The notes under the pieces were generated by a model. The model saw only the letters and a list, made by a program, of their open reading frames with translations. It searched no databases and had not been told where the DNA came from. The position numbers and the translations under genes were made by a program. From Rhizophagus clarus (lineage: Eukaryota > Glomeromycota > Glomeromycetes > Glomerales > Glomeraceae), in assembly GCA_015698045.1 (NCBI GenBank), contig BLAL01000196.1:1358492-1422491 (forward strand): DNA of 64,000 nucleotides, in the 5' to 3' direction. How positions within the stretch are numbered: the first letter of the stretch is position 1; each line of letters opens with the position of its first letter. Shown here piece after piece: positions 22,890-35,559 of this stretch.

Positions 22890-23960
22890 AGTTTGGTTAA
22901 ATCAGTTTTTTATTACTAAAAACAATTAATAAAAACAATTAATAATCTTTTTTTTTATTATTAAAAATGATTAATAAATCATTTTTTTTTTGTTATTAAA
23001 AACGATTAAGAAAATTGTTTCTTTTTTGTTATTAAAAATGATTAAGAAAATTCTTTTTTTCTTTTGTTATTAAAAATGATAAAGAAAATCATTTTTTTTT
23101 ATTATTAAAAACAATTAAAAAAATCATTTTTTATTTTGTTATTAAGAAAATTATTTCTTTTTTATTATTAAAAACGAATAATAAATCATTTTTTTTGTTA
23201 TTAAAAATGATTAAGAAAATCATTTCTTTTTTGTTATTAAAAACGATTAAGAAAATCCTTTTTTTATTATTAAAAATGATAAAGAAAATCATTTTATTTT
23301 TGTTATTAAAAATTGCTTTTTTTTGTTATTAAAAATGATTAAGAAAATCATTTTTTTTTGTTATTAAAAACGATTAAAAACATCCTTTTTTTCTTTTGTT
23401 ATTAAAAATGATAAAGAAAATCATTTTTTTTATTATTAAAAATGATTAAGAAAATCATTTTTTGTTTTGTTATTAAAAATGATTAAAAAAATCACTTTTT
23501 TTGTTATTAAAACTATTAATAAATCAGTTTTTCTTTTGTTATTAAAACGATTAAGAAAATCATTTTTTTTTGGTATTAAAAACGATTAAGAAAATCATTT
23601 TTTTTTGGTATTAAAAACGATTAAGAAAATCATTTTTTTATTATTAAAAATGATAAAAAAAATTGTTTTATTTTTATTATTAAAAAATTGCTTTTTTTTG
23701 TTATTAAAACTATTAATAAATTGGTTTTTCTTTTGTTATTAAAAACGGTTAAGAAAATCATTTTTTTTTTGTTATTAAAAACAATAATTAACAAATCGTT
23801 TTTTCTTTTGTTATTAAAAATGATAAAGAGAATCATTTTTTTTTTGTTACTTTTTTTTTGTTATTAAAACTATTAATAAATCAGTTTTTTCTTTTGTTAT
23901 TAAAAATGATTAAGAAAATCATTTTTTTTTTATTATTTAAATTTTTTCATATATAAAATT
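22890..23960. repeat. About 32-bp AT minisatellite
   Basis: Around 30 imperfect copies of a TTTTTTGTTATTAAAAATGATTAAGAAAATCA-type unit. Minus-strand open frames rich in Asn/Lys/Ile are artefacts of the repeat. Confidence 0.85.
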
Positions 23961-24281
23961 GTTGAATCTTAACAATTTTTTTTGATATAAAACAGGTCAT
24001 GAATTTGATGACCTGACTTGAATATCATGAGTCAGATTAAGTCAATTACTTGACCTCATCCACCCATTTGAAACTCTACATTTCGCAAGTTTTTTTTGAT
24101 ATTTTACTGATAAACATTGCAAAAATGTTTTTTGATGTATATTTACTATGGATTTTTAAGTGATTAACCTACTAAATTTCTGTAATTAAAAAAAAAAGTT
24201 TCACGACATTTTAATATTGCAAAAACGTTTTTGTAACTTTTTTTTTGATATTTTATTAAGAAACGCATTTTTTGATATATA

Positions 24282-24434
24282 GGGTCTTTGCAATAGAAAA
24301 GTACGAAACTCAAAAAAATTTTTAAATTTACTTTATATGCTAATTATGTTTTTTATACTAAAATAAGTGTAAATTTAATATTAATTAAATTTTTATTTTT
24401 TTTTGAGTTTCGTACCTTTCTATTGCAAAGACCC
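24282..24434. mobile_element. Short MITE with long terminal inverted repeats
   Basis: The left end reads GGGTCTTTGCAATAGAAA then GTACGAAACTCAAAAAAA; the right end is its inverse with only small gaps, about 36 bp per arm. Both sides are flanked by ATATA (one extra C on the right). The 153-bp interior has no coding capacity. The superfamily is not clear; a TA or TATA target would fit Tc1/mariner or a similar group. Confidence 0.75.
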
Positions 24435-25380
24435 CATATAATTAAATTAAAAAATGTTTTTTTTTAATAACTTGATAAAAAATATTATGAAAACGTTTTT
24501 AATGTATAATTTAATAAAAAAATGTTTTGCAACGTTTTTTTGTGATAATTTATTAAAAAGTGTCATGAAACGTTTGTACAATATTTTTTTTATTAATCTA
24601 ATCATTCGAAGTAACCCAAATATCTTCTGGTCAACGGGTAGGGTCAGATCAGAGTAGGTTACTGAACTGAACTGACCCAAAAAAATTCTTCAGTTCAGAT
24701 TAATAAGATAACCTGAACTGACCTAACCTGTTCGAAGCATTAAATTTATTAAATGACAAAAAAACATTTTTCTCGTTTTTTATTATCACAAATAAATTTG
24801 GTAAAATCAGTTCAGAAAATCATAAAATTGACATAGAAACTGCAGTAATGAATGTTTCAGTTTGATTGTAAACTGGAACTGTTAAAACTGATCAGTAATT
24901 ACTGAAGCTCTAACTTGTACCCAAATTACTCTAGTTTGTTTAGTAAAAAAGGTCAAAGCCTTTATTTATATTTTTAATTTGTTTTGGCAAAAAAACCTAT
25001 TAAAAATGTTTATTTAGCATTTTTTGAAAAAAAGTTTATTTATTAACATTTTTTAATTTGTATATTTGTATTAAAAAAAATGTTAAAAAACATTTAGTTA
25101 ATATTTTAATTTGTTTTAATTTTTACTTTTTAAAAAAAGTTAGAAAAACGTTAGTTACCATTTTTTAATTCATTTTAGTTATTATTTTTCAAATTAGTTT
25201 AAAGAAAACATCAGGAAATTTTATAGCGTGTAAAATTGCATAAGTTTACGATTTTGTAAGTTTATGAAAGTTTATGGCATAATATTTTTAATATTTTGAA
25301 AAATTTCAAAATATTACATAAGTTTACAATTTCATAAGATTTATATGATATTATGGTTAAAATATTACACAAGTTTTCAA
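24435..25380. other. AT-rich spacer with homopolymer and weak inverted repeats
   Basis: No gene is recognised. At 24625-24740 and 24825-24920 motifs such as CTGAACTGA and GTAATTACTGAAGC resemble, in diverged form, the CCGAACCGA and CAGTAATTACCGAA motifs of the hAT MITE at 45424-46409, so this may be a decayed relative of it. Confidence 0.35.
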
Positions 25381-25389
25381 TATCGTAAG

Positions 25390-25737
25390 TTTACACAATA
25401 TTATGATCAAAATATTCTGCAAATTTACAAAACTATAAACCTGCGTAATATTACGGTTGAAATATTTTGAAAATTTACAAGACTGTAAACCTACGTAATA
25501 TTACAGTCAAAATATTCTGCAAATTTACAAAACTGTAAACCTGCGTAATATTACAGTTAAAATATTTTGAAAATTTACAAAACTGTAAACCTGCGTAATA
25601 TTACGGTTGAAATATTTTGAAAATTTACGAGACTGTAAACCTGCATAATATTATGGTTAAAATATTTCAAAAATTTATGAGACTTGTAAACCTGCGTAAT
25701 ATTATAGTTAAAATATTTCAAAAATTTACGAGACTGT
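25390..25737. repeat. 50-bp tandem repeat interrupted by element A1
   Basis: Seven copies of a unit with GTAAACCTGCGTAATATTAC and AATATTTTGAAAATTTACAA run at a period of about 50 bp up to the left TIR of element A1 at 25738. The array does not continue on the right side of that element (from 32942). Confidence 0.8.
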
Positions 25738-26072
25738 CACTAGACAAAAAAGGAATATTTGGCCTCCAAAAAATCTGGCCTAGATTTGGCCAATTTTTAA
25801 AAAAATCGACCTAAATTAGTAATGATATGCAATTTAATCTATATTCGACTCTGATTCGATCCAGCCGAATGATGGTCAAATTGCGTATAATAAAAATTAA
25901 ACTATATTCAGCCTCAAACGAATAATGGCCAAATTGTATTCACTTTTCTATATTAAATAATGGTTATAATATATTTACTATATTAATATTATTAAGTATA
26001 ATAAAAAACAATGATACAATATTTGTTAAAAAATGTTTAAACAATTCAGACTAGTATAAATGTTATATTAAA

Positions 26073-29000
26073 TCAACGCAAATAGAACTTTCTATTTATA
26101 GGAATAACAGCTAAATATTCTCCGGCATTAGATCGATCTGATTTTTTGTATTTTACAGGTATAAACTGACTTAAAATGTTGTGTATTGGGATTATATTGT
26201 CTCTACTGCTCAAATAGAAACTATCTTCCCATAATTCGATATTACAAGTTTCAACATCATCGTCAATACTGAAATGGAATCGGGATGTCAAATTTGCCAG
26301 TTTGTACCATTTGATGTAAGCCAATTTGTGTGTCAAATTATGGGAGGATAAATGAACGCTATGTTCGAAAAAAAATTGGATTTGACCTGGATAAGTATCG
26401 ACGCTATTCCCATCACGATTAATAAATTTAGCTAAGATAAATGAGCTCTTAATATGTCATGTTGCAGTAGCAGATCCAAAAATTTCTGTACCGATTTGAC
26501 ATCTTCCATATCGATTCGCTTTGTTGATAACGATCATCAAATTGGGTAAATTTTCTGTAAACGGTTTTCTGAATATAGAATCTATGTATATATCCTTATA
26601 ATATTCAATAAGTAAATCATAGATTTGTTCATCAAGACAAATATCTTCGGATCGCGGTGCTAAAAATATACCTGAAAATTCCTCGCAACCAGTAATTGGT
26701 GATTCCAATATATTTCTGGAATTCATCAAAAATTGATACATTTCATTTGTTGGAAATTCGAAAAGAGATCTGACAGAAGGTCGTTTATTGAGTAATTCGA
26801 TGCCGATTACTTTTGAACTTGAGCTGATAATATCGTTTATTTGTGTTTTGGTCATCAATCGACGCATTAGTTCAGGTTCAATTTGGCAGTGATTATTAGA
26901 CAACGATCCTAATAAATATTTTATTATTAATCTTTGCTTAATGGAATAATATAATTCGAAAAATTGACACAGCAAATGAATTTAAATTTGAATTACCTAA
27001 TACGCCATTCATTCGTTCAAAGCTAAAGTACCAGAACAAATATAAGGGTCTGTAATCGTAAGAGCACTCATATAGATGTAATGATGTGGGTGTGGTTTAG
27101 CGTTATTTTTCCTTCGCCATAATGCTCTTCGATCAATTTAATTATCTTTACTAAAAGTTCATGGGCTTTTTTCATATCATTAATCTCCACAATTCATCTA
27201 ACCAAAATCGTACAAACTCTTACAAAATACGTAAGAATTTTGCGATCTTTATTCGGAAGATGATTCCATAACACAACAGTGGCATATATTAGGAAAAAGT
27301 TGCGCCATTGGTCAGCGGTAAAGTTAGAAAAACCTTCACCGCAATGGATTTTACCAGGAATTCGTCCCAAATCTGATGGTAGCTTAAATTCGCTCAATTT
27401 CTTTTGAATTGATTGAAGAGCTTTTTCTGTTATTACATTTTCATCGATCCATATCCGTTTTGTTATCCATTTTGTGATTCCTAGAAAAAGGCAGTGCATC
27501 GGATCTATAACAACAAACTGAATTGGATCAAAATACGAGAGTCTTAATATTTCAGACCACCTTATGCCATTCACCTTGACGAATCTCTCTCTTTCTGCGT
27601 TAGATTTGCATCGTTGCCATTCTAAAGTCTTTTGACGATGCTCTACTAGATCTTTCATGATAAACCAGTCGCTCATATCTGCCATACCACTAAAATTGCG
27701 ATTATTGGCCCTTTTTTCGCATCGATGACATGATGCAAGGGCAGAAATATGCCCGCATAATTTTCGAGCTCTAGGAATATCGCACGAAGCAATTATTAAT
27801 GCAGCTCAAATATTTTTGCCATTTGGACATTCATTAGTGTGATTAAGATTCATGCCTTCCCAAAATGACTCTAATTCTGTTATTATTGGTGAAAGATAAT
27901 GATTAACTTTATGCAATTTAACCTCATCAGGCCCTAGTAATATGCCGAGTATAAGCACATTTTCGGGCTTAAATCGAACATCCCAAGGTAGATTGCATAT
28001 TACTGCATATATTACACCTGTACTGTAAATCGTTTCTTCGTAAGGCTGGAACCAATCCAAATTCATCATTAATCCTAGATGAGCATCAGCCTTGTCTGGT
28101 TGGAAAAAGTTATTTGAACCTTGTTCTGACAATTCCTTAAGATTTTTCCATATTTGGCCGTCATAAATATCTGATAGAACATTGTCAATTATTGAACGAT
28201 GTGTCCAATACCGCAGTAATTCTTCAAATCCTGACCACTTGAACATACTAGAAAGCTGCTGTTGTATACTCGAGACCAGATAAATTAATTTAGGAACAAT
28301 TGATATACTATTATTTAAAGAAATTTTCTTCCCCTAAAGGAGTACGACATTGTTTTAATCTCTTTGTAGCTGAATTTGAAAATTCAACATGGCTGCATTT
28401 CATAACGATATTATTATCTTTTGATATTATCTCCTCTTTTTTGTATAATTTGTGGCATTTTTGGCAGGCTGCAAACTGCGTAAATCGATTGAAAAGTCCT
28501 AACTTTTTTCTTAGTATGTATAATGAATTTGGGAATGATTTGTAATTGATATTTTTACATACTTTTAATATTATTTTAATAAATTGTATTAATTCTTCAA
28601 TTGCGGTGTTTGGTATATTATGACTCGACCTGAACTTCATAATCCATATCAAAATCCCTTTAATTAATTCATCTGTTGGTAATTCTGAAACATCTGGTGT
28701 ATTTAAAATATCTGGTATGTCGAACATAGGGTGAGAGTAATTCTCAAAATTATCTGAAAAATCGTTATCTTCATCATTAGGAGAATCTTCTTGTGTCGAA
28801 GATTCACTAGTGTAGATATCATCTGTGTCATATTCAGCTAGCACATTATAAGAGGAATCTTCAGCGACTAGCTCAACTTCAGTGATACGACAAAATGTGC
28901 CTGGTTTTGCCCTTTTTTTGCGTGGAAGAAATATATATTTCTGTTCCTCATACGTATCATTATCAGAATGTATATCAATAGACATTGTCATATCTTGTGG

Positions 29001-29291
29001 TTCTGCTAACGATATTGTCGAATCAATCAGTTCTACTAACTCTTGAGACGTTGAAGCCTTATCGCGATTTAATGGTTCCAAAGAAGTCGTTTGCTTATTT
29101 ATTTGCTTATGTTCCTCCTTTGTACGCGGATCAACCATTTTCCCATTACAATGGCTGCAAAAGCACAGAACCTTCTCTCTTGATTTTTTGATCGTAAATT
29201 CAGTAGATGTTTGTTCAGAGGTCGATGAACTAGGATTATTATATTCGTCTATGATATTAGCAGTAATGCGTTTTCTTCCCCTTTTTTTCAT
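26073..29291 (-). pseudogene. Plavaka-type (CACTA-related) transposase, decayed
   Basis: The reading runs from an ATG at 29291 in one long exon to 26997, a GT-AG intron (26996-26909), then 26908-26073. In order: basic start; a zinc-finger-like CFCSHCNGKMVDPRT...H block shared with element B; an acidic region; a second Cys block (CQKCHKLY); MNLDWFQPY and NLPWDVRFKPEN, typical of Plavaka transposases; a CGHISALASCHRCEK zinc-like segment; RWSEILRLSYFDP and IDPMHCLFLG, with likely catalytic Asp residues; and a conserved tail (YPGQIQFFFEH, WYK). Breaks: a frame shift near 28315, TGA at 27806-27808, TGA just below 27194, a frame shift near 27065, and TGA at 26457-26459 where element B has an Arg codon. 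The protein is therefore dead in this copy. Confidence 0.85.
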
Positions 29292-29384
29292 TTTTTGATA
29301 AAAGTCAGATACGATAAAGTTGTAATATGATTTTTACGTTGAATAAAGTTATAATATACTTTGTTATATTTAATTAATAGTGAT

Positions 29385-29765
29385 TTTTTATTAATATTAA
29401 ATTTTTAGTGATGTCAAATTTTTAGTGATATTGTGGTTTTTTTATTAATATCAAATTTTTAGTGATGTCAAATTTTTAGTGATATTTTGGTTTTTTTATT
29501 AATATCAAATTTTTAGTGATGTCAAATTTTTAGTGATATTTTGGTTTTTTTATTAATATCAAATTTTTAGTGATGTCGAATTTTTAGTGATATTGTGGTT
29601 TTTTTATTAATATCAAATTTTTAGTGATGTCGAATTTTTAGTGATATTTTGGTTTTTTTATTAATATCAAATTTTTAGTGATGTCGAATTTTTAGTGATA
29701 TTGTGGTTTTTTTATTAATATCAAATTTTTAGTGATGTCGAATTTTTAGTGATATTGTGATTATA
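29385..29765. repeat. 54-bp tandem repeat between the two divergent genes of A1
   Basis: Seven nearly identical copies of TTAATATCAAATTTTTAGTG ... ATGTCAAATTTTTAGTGATAT with a period of 54 bp lie just upstream of the transposase start (29291) and before the companion gene. The position suggests a promoter or binding region, which is inference. Confidence 0.8.
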
Positions 29766-30251
29766 TTCTGTTTTAAAATGATATTGATGGTATAATTAAC
29801 AAAATAGACAAATTCGAATATGAAAAATTAGACGTAAGAAGTTGAATAGAAAATTAAACGAAAACTGAAATTTAAAAAATAAAATATATACCATACCACG
29901 CACTCAATGCGATTTAACTGTTTAATTAATTGAAAGTCTAGTTTGATGCGAAAGTTTAAGTCTAATCTGATTATTAACAGCTAATGATTGAAAGTTGATA
30001 TGTTTAATATATGTTTAATTAATTAAAAGTCTAATTTGATGCGAAAGTTTAAGTCTAATTTGATCACGCCTATTGAAAGTCTAATTTTATACAAATGTTT
30101 GTGATCATTAATTGTTAAAAGTCTAATTTGATAGTAAAGAAATAGATATAAATAGTGGTCCAATTTCCTCGTTCCATACAAAAAAATCGCCCTTTTTTCT
30201 TTTTTAAAAAATAATAATAAAAAAATAAAAATAATTTTAAAACAATAATAG

Positions 30252-32471
30252 CTCGTAAGAAACCATCAAAACCAAATGCTCCTTTACCAGATATTGCTGG
30301 TTCGTCTATACCATCGCTATATACAATATCAACTCCTTCATGAAATATTGCTTTAACACCAACACCAACTAATACTACCGTTTCATTTACATCACGAAAT
30401 ATTGCCACATCACGAGCATCAATACCAACTAATACTACACCACAAAATATTGCCACACCATGAGCGTCAACACCAACTAATACTACACCATGAAATATTG
30501 CCACACCACGAGCGTCAACACCAACTAATACCACCACCTCGTCTACACTACGAAATATTACCACACCACAAAATATTGCTTTAACACCAACATCACTAAA
30601 TACTAATACTACAGCTCCCTTTAGACTTGTTGTTTCGCAAGATATTTTAGCCTCATTAAGTCAAACTCAAACTCAATCTCAACGAACTTCTGATATTATT
30701 AAAAGATATCCTAATATTAATGTACCAAAAAGTTACCATTCACATCATGAAGAAGGAGCACCAAGAAATGTTCGACTGAGTAATGAAGAAGCGGGTAAAC
30801 TGAATTTTTTGTTATATTTTAATATTTATTATATTACATCTGTTCGTTACGATTTGATATATATCCTTATAATTTAAAATAGGTAATTTAGAGCTAGGAA
30901 ATTTAAAAAATGAAACCCTTCAACTACAGAATGAATTGAATCAGGAAAAGGTCAAAGTATCAGAAATGAAATGAAAAATAGATAATTTGCAAGACCGTGT
31001 TCGTAAGGTCGAAGAGGAGAATTCCTTACTACGGCAGTTTAATGAAATTTTTGGTGATGAATCGAACCAATTATGTGAAGAAAATAAAACTCTCCAAGAA
31101 GAACTTCAACGGCTTAAGCAACTTCACACACCTCAAAAGACTATCAATTCTCCGCAGCAATATTCACCAAAACGCTCCAATAAAAGATTAAAATTGAGAG
31201 AGAAATCGCTTGATGAAATTGCCGCTTCAGCTGCAAGAGTAAGAATTTTACAAGACTATTTGCAGCTGAATTGTGTTAATGTATATATACAGCTTTTATT
31301 ATTTCCTCTTATTGTTTAGGACAAAATAAAGAACCTCTTGAAAGGTCAAATACCTGAAGAATATCAGTTGAATTACGGCAAGACTTTTAGTGAACAGACA
31401 GCAAAGATATATGAAAAATTGATACCTGAATTAAAAAGGTTAATGAGTGGACATTATAATCCGTCTGTAACCCAATTGTCAAACTGGTTACGATCGATTC
31501 ACAAGCATAAAAGAGATAGATAATGGAAATAACTATCAGGCCAATTAGACAAAGTCGACTGTAGAATGCACATGAATGCGTGATTGTTTGAAGTGAGCAG
31601 TATTTTATTTTAATGCACTTCTTAGTCATTTGAAATTAATCTTTATATATTCAACAGAAAAAAAATAGACGAGTAAAGGCGGCAATAAAATTATACGAAA
31701 GAAATGACGCCAATATAAAGGAATTTGATAAAGACGAATTATTATCAATACTTGTACAGAATGATTGTCATTCCATTGAGCAATCAGATTCTGAAGACGA
31801 TTCAAGACAGAAATTGCCTGATAATAAGCGGTTCTTGCATGTATACGATCGGTCATGATGTTCAGATAAGGTATTAAAGTGATTACTGCTCCTAACCTAT
31901 TTTAATATTTATTCGATATTTGTTTATCTTTGTTTTAATAGTTAAAACAGCTATTACGAGACGTATTAGACCCTGAAGCAGAATATATTCAACACGCAAA
32001 AAAGCAACAGGAGCGAATTTATAATGATGATATTTACTTCATGTCTAGTAAACTTCTTAAGAATGTGCCTGAATGGACGCTCAATAAAACGAAAATGTAC
32101 GAGACAGATACAACAAATGAAACAATTGGCATTAGCGAATATGACGACATGGTTGATGATTTGATTCAATCTTACGAGAATCGTGTGCCAATAGAACTGA
32201 ATTTAACAGAGCCATATTCAGATTTCTTGTTAAATTTGGCAGAAATGAATTCAACTAGACCTAAAGATTTGGATGAGATCGGCAAAAGTTTGACAACAGT
32301 AAGTTGAATTATTTTAATATTTTTACGTCACAAATATCATTATTAATTTTGTTTATATCATATGTTGTATCATATTAGCAACAAAAAGCTGAAAAAAACT
32401 GAAAAGGAAAAGGAAGGGCTACAGAAAACGAAGAACTCCATGAAATTTTTGATGCAGACGAATATTATTAG
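30252..32471 (+). pseudogene. Companion (TnpA-like?) gene of CACTA element A1, six exons
   Basis: Exons: 30252-30794, 30883-31238, 31320-31592, 31658-31870, 31942-32298 and 32379-32471. All junctions keep phase and end at a shared TAG, giving about 610 codons; a further upstream exon with the start is likely. Parts: a Thr/Pro/Ala repeat head (NIATPRASTPTNTT units), a coiled coil (NLQDRVRKVEEENSLLRQFN), a basic SPKRSNKRLKLREK stretch, a helical domain with YGKTFSEQTAKIYEKL, a block with WRSDE in copy A2, and an acidic tail ending in FDADEYY. The gene is divergent from the transposase, as expected for a second transposition protein; plant CACTA elements encode such a DNA-binding partner (TnpA), and that role is only inferred here. 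Stops are TGA at 30972, 31581 and 32400, where A2 has CGA, plus three more TGA in the head repeats and others. Confidence 0.7.
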
Positions 32472-32941
32472 TATATTTTATATTTATTTTTTTGGTTATA
32501 TAATTATTACTGGATATTTTATATTTTTTTTTATTTTTTTTGTATGGTTGATCATATGCGGGTTGGTTTATATAATTATCTTATATTACTATATACTATA
32601 CTGATACGTCAATATATATAAAATAAATGGTTTTTATTTGCTTATAAAATACAAAATTATGCTTTATTATTCGACCTTGAAAAACCTCTAGTTCGACCTA
32701 TTTATCAATTATATTCAGATTACATACAGTAGTCAAATATAGTTTTTTTTAGGGTTGAATAAATATGTAATAATGTCCTAATATAGATAAAATGATGGTT
32801 GAATTTTCTTTCCGAATTTGAGATGATTGGCATCCTAAATGCGCTAAAAAAATCAGCCTCAATTTGACATAGGTTAGATCGTCATTCGACCTATATTTGA
32901 CCTGGTCAAATTTAGGCTGAATTGTCCTTTTTCGACTAGTG

Positions 32942-33374
32942 TATGTTTATATGTCTAAATCTCCATTATATGATACATTTTTTATTTTTTATTTACGTGA
33001 ACATATATAATTACATAATATTAGACAAGTATAATCAAAAAAAAAAATATTAAAAAAAGGTAAAGTATAGAAGGACAAAATCTAGATCTAAATCTATTAC
33101 TGCAAATTTGCAGGTGTTATTTCATATTTCAGATAGGCGGTAATTAATAAATATAGAAACAAAAGCAAAATGGGAATAGTGTGTGAAGAAAAATAATGCA
33201 ATGACGTAAAAAAATGTATTATGTAATGCTATAGATTACAATGATTCTATAGTTTATAAGAACCTTACAAAGTTACTTTATTTAAATTATCAAACAGAAA
33301 AATTTTGCCTCTATTCTTTGTTACAAATAACTAATTAAATTCAAATATAAGCCTTATAACTTTTTTTTAAAAAA
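32942..33374. other. Spacer between A1 and the integrase-type remnant
   Basis: AT-rich sequence with no gene. It may contain the left end of the following element, but I found no inverted termini. Confidence 0.4.
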
Positions 33375-34825
33375 ATGTCATCAGAGACGCTTCGTCAACA
33401 ATTTAATGAATATGCGGAGCATATTTTGAGAATGGTTTATAGAACTTTTTTACAGGAAATTGATATAAACACTTTAGAATATCACCTTCAAAATTTAACT
33501 ATATTACTATCAAGATTTCATCAATTACAATAGTATTATGATTCTCAAGTAATAACAAGTTTTTTGCATAATATTGAATGTTTAAAAATAAGATTGCTGG
33601 AAAAAATCCAGTCCTTAAATGATGTTACAATATCCTTCCCAATTAAAAGATTTGTAAAGAAATTACAAACTGGAGGACGTCCTAAATTTATAATAAATTT
33701 TAAAGCTATAAGGTTATTAAGAGAACAAGAATTCAGCTGGATTAAAATAGATGAAATTTTTGAAGTCTCAGCTTCTACAATAAAAAGATTACGTCAAGAA
33801 CATAATATTGAAGATCCAATACAACCATATTCTTCACTTTTAGATGATAATTTGGACGTAGTTGTAAGAAGACTTAAGCAAGAAAATCCATTTTCTGGTA
33901 TAAGAATACTTATGGGAACGTTAAAGTCTGAGGACGTAAGAATTACTAGACAACGATTACAAAATTCTATTCGGCGTGTTGATGCCTTCAGGAATATTTC
34001 AAGGGCAATTAGAACAATAACAAGACGTGTTTATAAAGTTGCTGGGCCAAATGCACTTTGGCATATTGATGGCAACCATAAGCTAATTAGGTGGAAATTT
34101 GTCATTCATGCTGGAATTGATGGGTATTCCAGAATGATAACGTATATTCACTGCAGTGGAAACAACAAATCACAAACAGTTTTTCAATATTTTAGAAAAG
34201 GTACTTATGAATTTGGAATTCCTAGTCGCATTAGAGCTGATAAAGGTGGAGAAAACGTATGCGTTGAATAGTTTATGAATAGGTATCGTGGTTTTGGTCG
34301 TGGTAGTTTTATTAAAGGACAATCAGTTCATAATCAACAAATTAAACGTTTGTGGGTCGATCTTAAAAAAAATATTATAAAACTTATTCAACAATTTTTA
34401 ATTTTTTAGAAGAAATAGGTAGCTTAGACATTGACAATAATGTATATCTTTTTTGTTTACATTATGTTTTCTTGGCTTAAATAAATCAAAGCTTAGAAAA
34501 GTGGAAATTAACTTGGAACAAACATAAAATTACTACTGAAGGCAATTTAAGTCCTGAACAACTTTATACTGCAGGAATGATGACATGTGGTAATCGAGGA
34601 ATAGAAGACCCTAATATCAACTTAAATGAATATGGGATTGATTTTAATGGACCTATACCTACCAAAAATAGTGACAATATTGTTATTGTAGATGAACCTA
34701 GAAATATTTTAACTCAACAACAAATGATTTTACTACAATCTTGAGTTAATCCTTTGGAAAATGATATTGAAGGATATGGTATAAATATCTACAATAAATT
34801 ATTCAAATTGTTGCAGATATTTTAA
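33375..34825 (+). pseudogene. Integrase-type DDE transposase (IS3EU-like), decayed
   Basis: From the ATG at 33375 the frame reads a helical head, then GRPKFIINFKAIRLLREQ and SWIKIDEIFEVSASTIKRL (a helix-turn-helix of resolvase or Tc type). The rve-like core follows: GPNALWHIDGNHKLI (Asp), HAGIDGYSRMITYI (Asp), RIRADKGGENV (Glu) and SVHNQQIKRLW. This arrangement is that of the integrase-like transposases in animals and fungi grouped in Repbase, as I recall, under IS3EU; the family name is tentative. Stops: TAG at 33531 and 34269, each in a position that fits an original CAG (Gln), a frame shift near 34395, a TAA near 34482 and a TGA near 34742. The tail resumes as WKLTWNKHKITTEGNLSPEQL. No termini were found. 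Confidence 0.7.
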
Positions 34826-35555
34826 GGAATAATTAATTTTTTTTAAATAAATAAATAAATATTTTTCTATTAAAATAATTTGACTAATTTATTATTATTC
34901 ATTTTTACATTATAAATAAAAATAAGTTAAAGTAAAAAAAATTTCATGTTTATAAAATAGGTCAGATCATGTGTTTATGTAACATTTTAGCCAAATATAA
35001 TTTAATTGGTAAAATGTGAATATAAAAAAAGTTAGAATCATTTTTAATTCGTCCAACAATGTATTAAAATTATATGAATAAGTAAAAAAGAAATAGAAAT
35101 ACTAAACAGATTTCGCAGTTAATCTAAGCTCCAATTAGTTGATAATCAGTTTTTTTAAGCTGTAAAAAATTTTTTCTTTAAAAAAAAATAAATTTATCGC
35201 CATTTTCAAAATGGTGTATGCTATTTATTCATAATTGAATATTCAAATACCAATATTCGTCCGGTTTTCATCCATGTTTTGTTCTGTTTTCATCTGGTTT
35301 TCATCCAGTTTTCAGTTTTCTTTTTTTTTATTCAGATACAACTGCGTACATCATTTTGAAAACAGTGATAATACTTATATTTATTTTAATTTTTTTTTTT
35401 ATAAAAAAATTTATATAAAAAAAATTTTAACATTATATTTTAAACATTAATTTTTTTCCACATTAAAAAATTTTTTTTTGTACGAATGGACAAACTGAAC
35501 TTATACAAACATAAATGGAGTGCACACATTTTTTAATTGAGATATGTTTCTAACG
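34826..35555. other. AT-rich intergenic stretch
   Basis: No gene is recognised. A short repeat of TTTTCATCCRGTTTTC occurs at 35260-35330. The minus or plus ORFs here are low complexity. Confidence 0.4.
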
Positions 35556-35559
35556 CTCC

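Larger units (their letters stand above)
25738..32941. mobile_element. CACTA-type (Plavaka) DNA transposon A1, 7.2 kb
   Basis: The ends are inverted: CACTAGACAAAAAAGGA on the left and, read inward from the right, CACTAGTCGAAAAAGGA. CACTA is the defining terminus of the CACTA superfamily. The 3-bp flanks are TGT and TAT, so the target duplication is imperfect. Inside are a minus-strand transposase (26073-29291), a 54-bp tandem repeat in the divergent promoter region, and a plus-strand companion gene (30252-32471). The right subterminal region repeats TTCGACC and TTTGACC motifs. A second copy (A2) of the companion-gene end lies at 51331-53665. Both A1 genes carry stops. Confidence 0.88.

Noticed and set aside
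24454..24680. Short frames on both strands near 24.5 kb
   Set aside because: AT-rich repeat sequence, no domain, opposite-strand overlap.
31387..32169. Minus-strand hydrophobic frames over the A1 companion gene (and their A2 counterparts at 52091-52837)
   Set aside because: Antisense shadows; the plus-strand exons have consistent splice sites and homology to element B.
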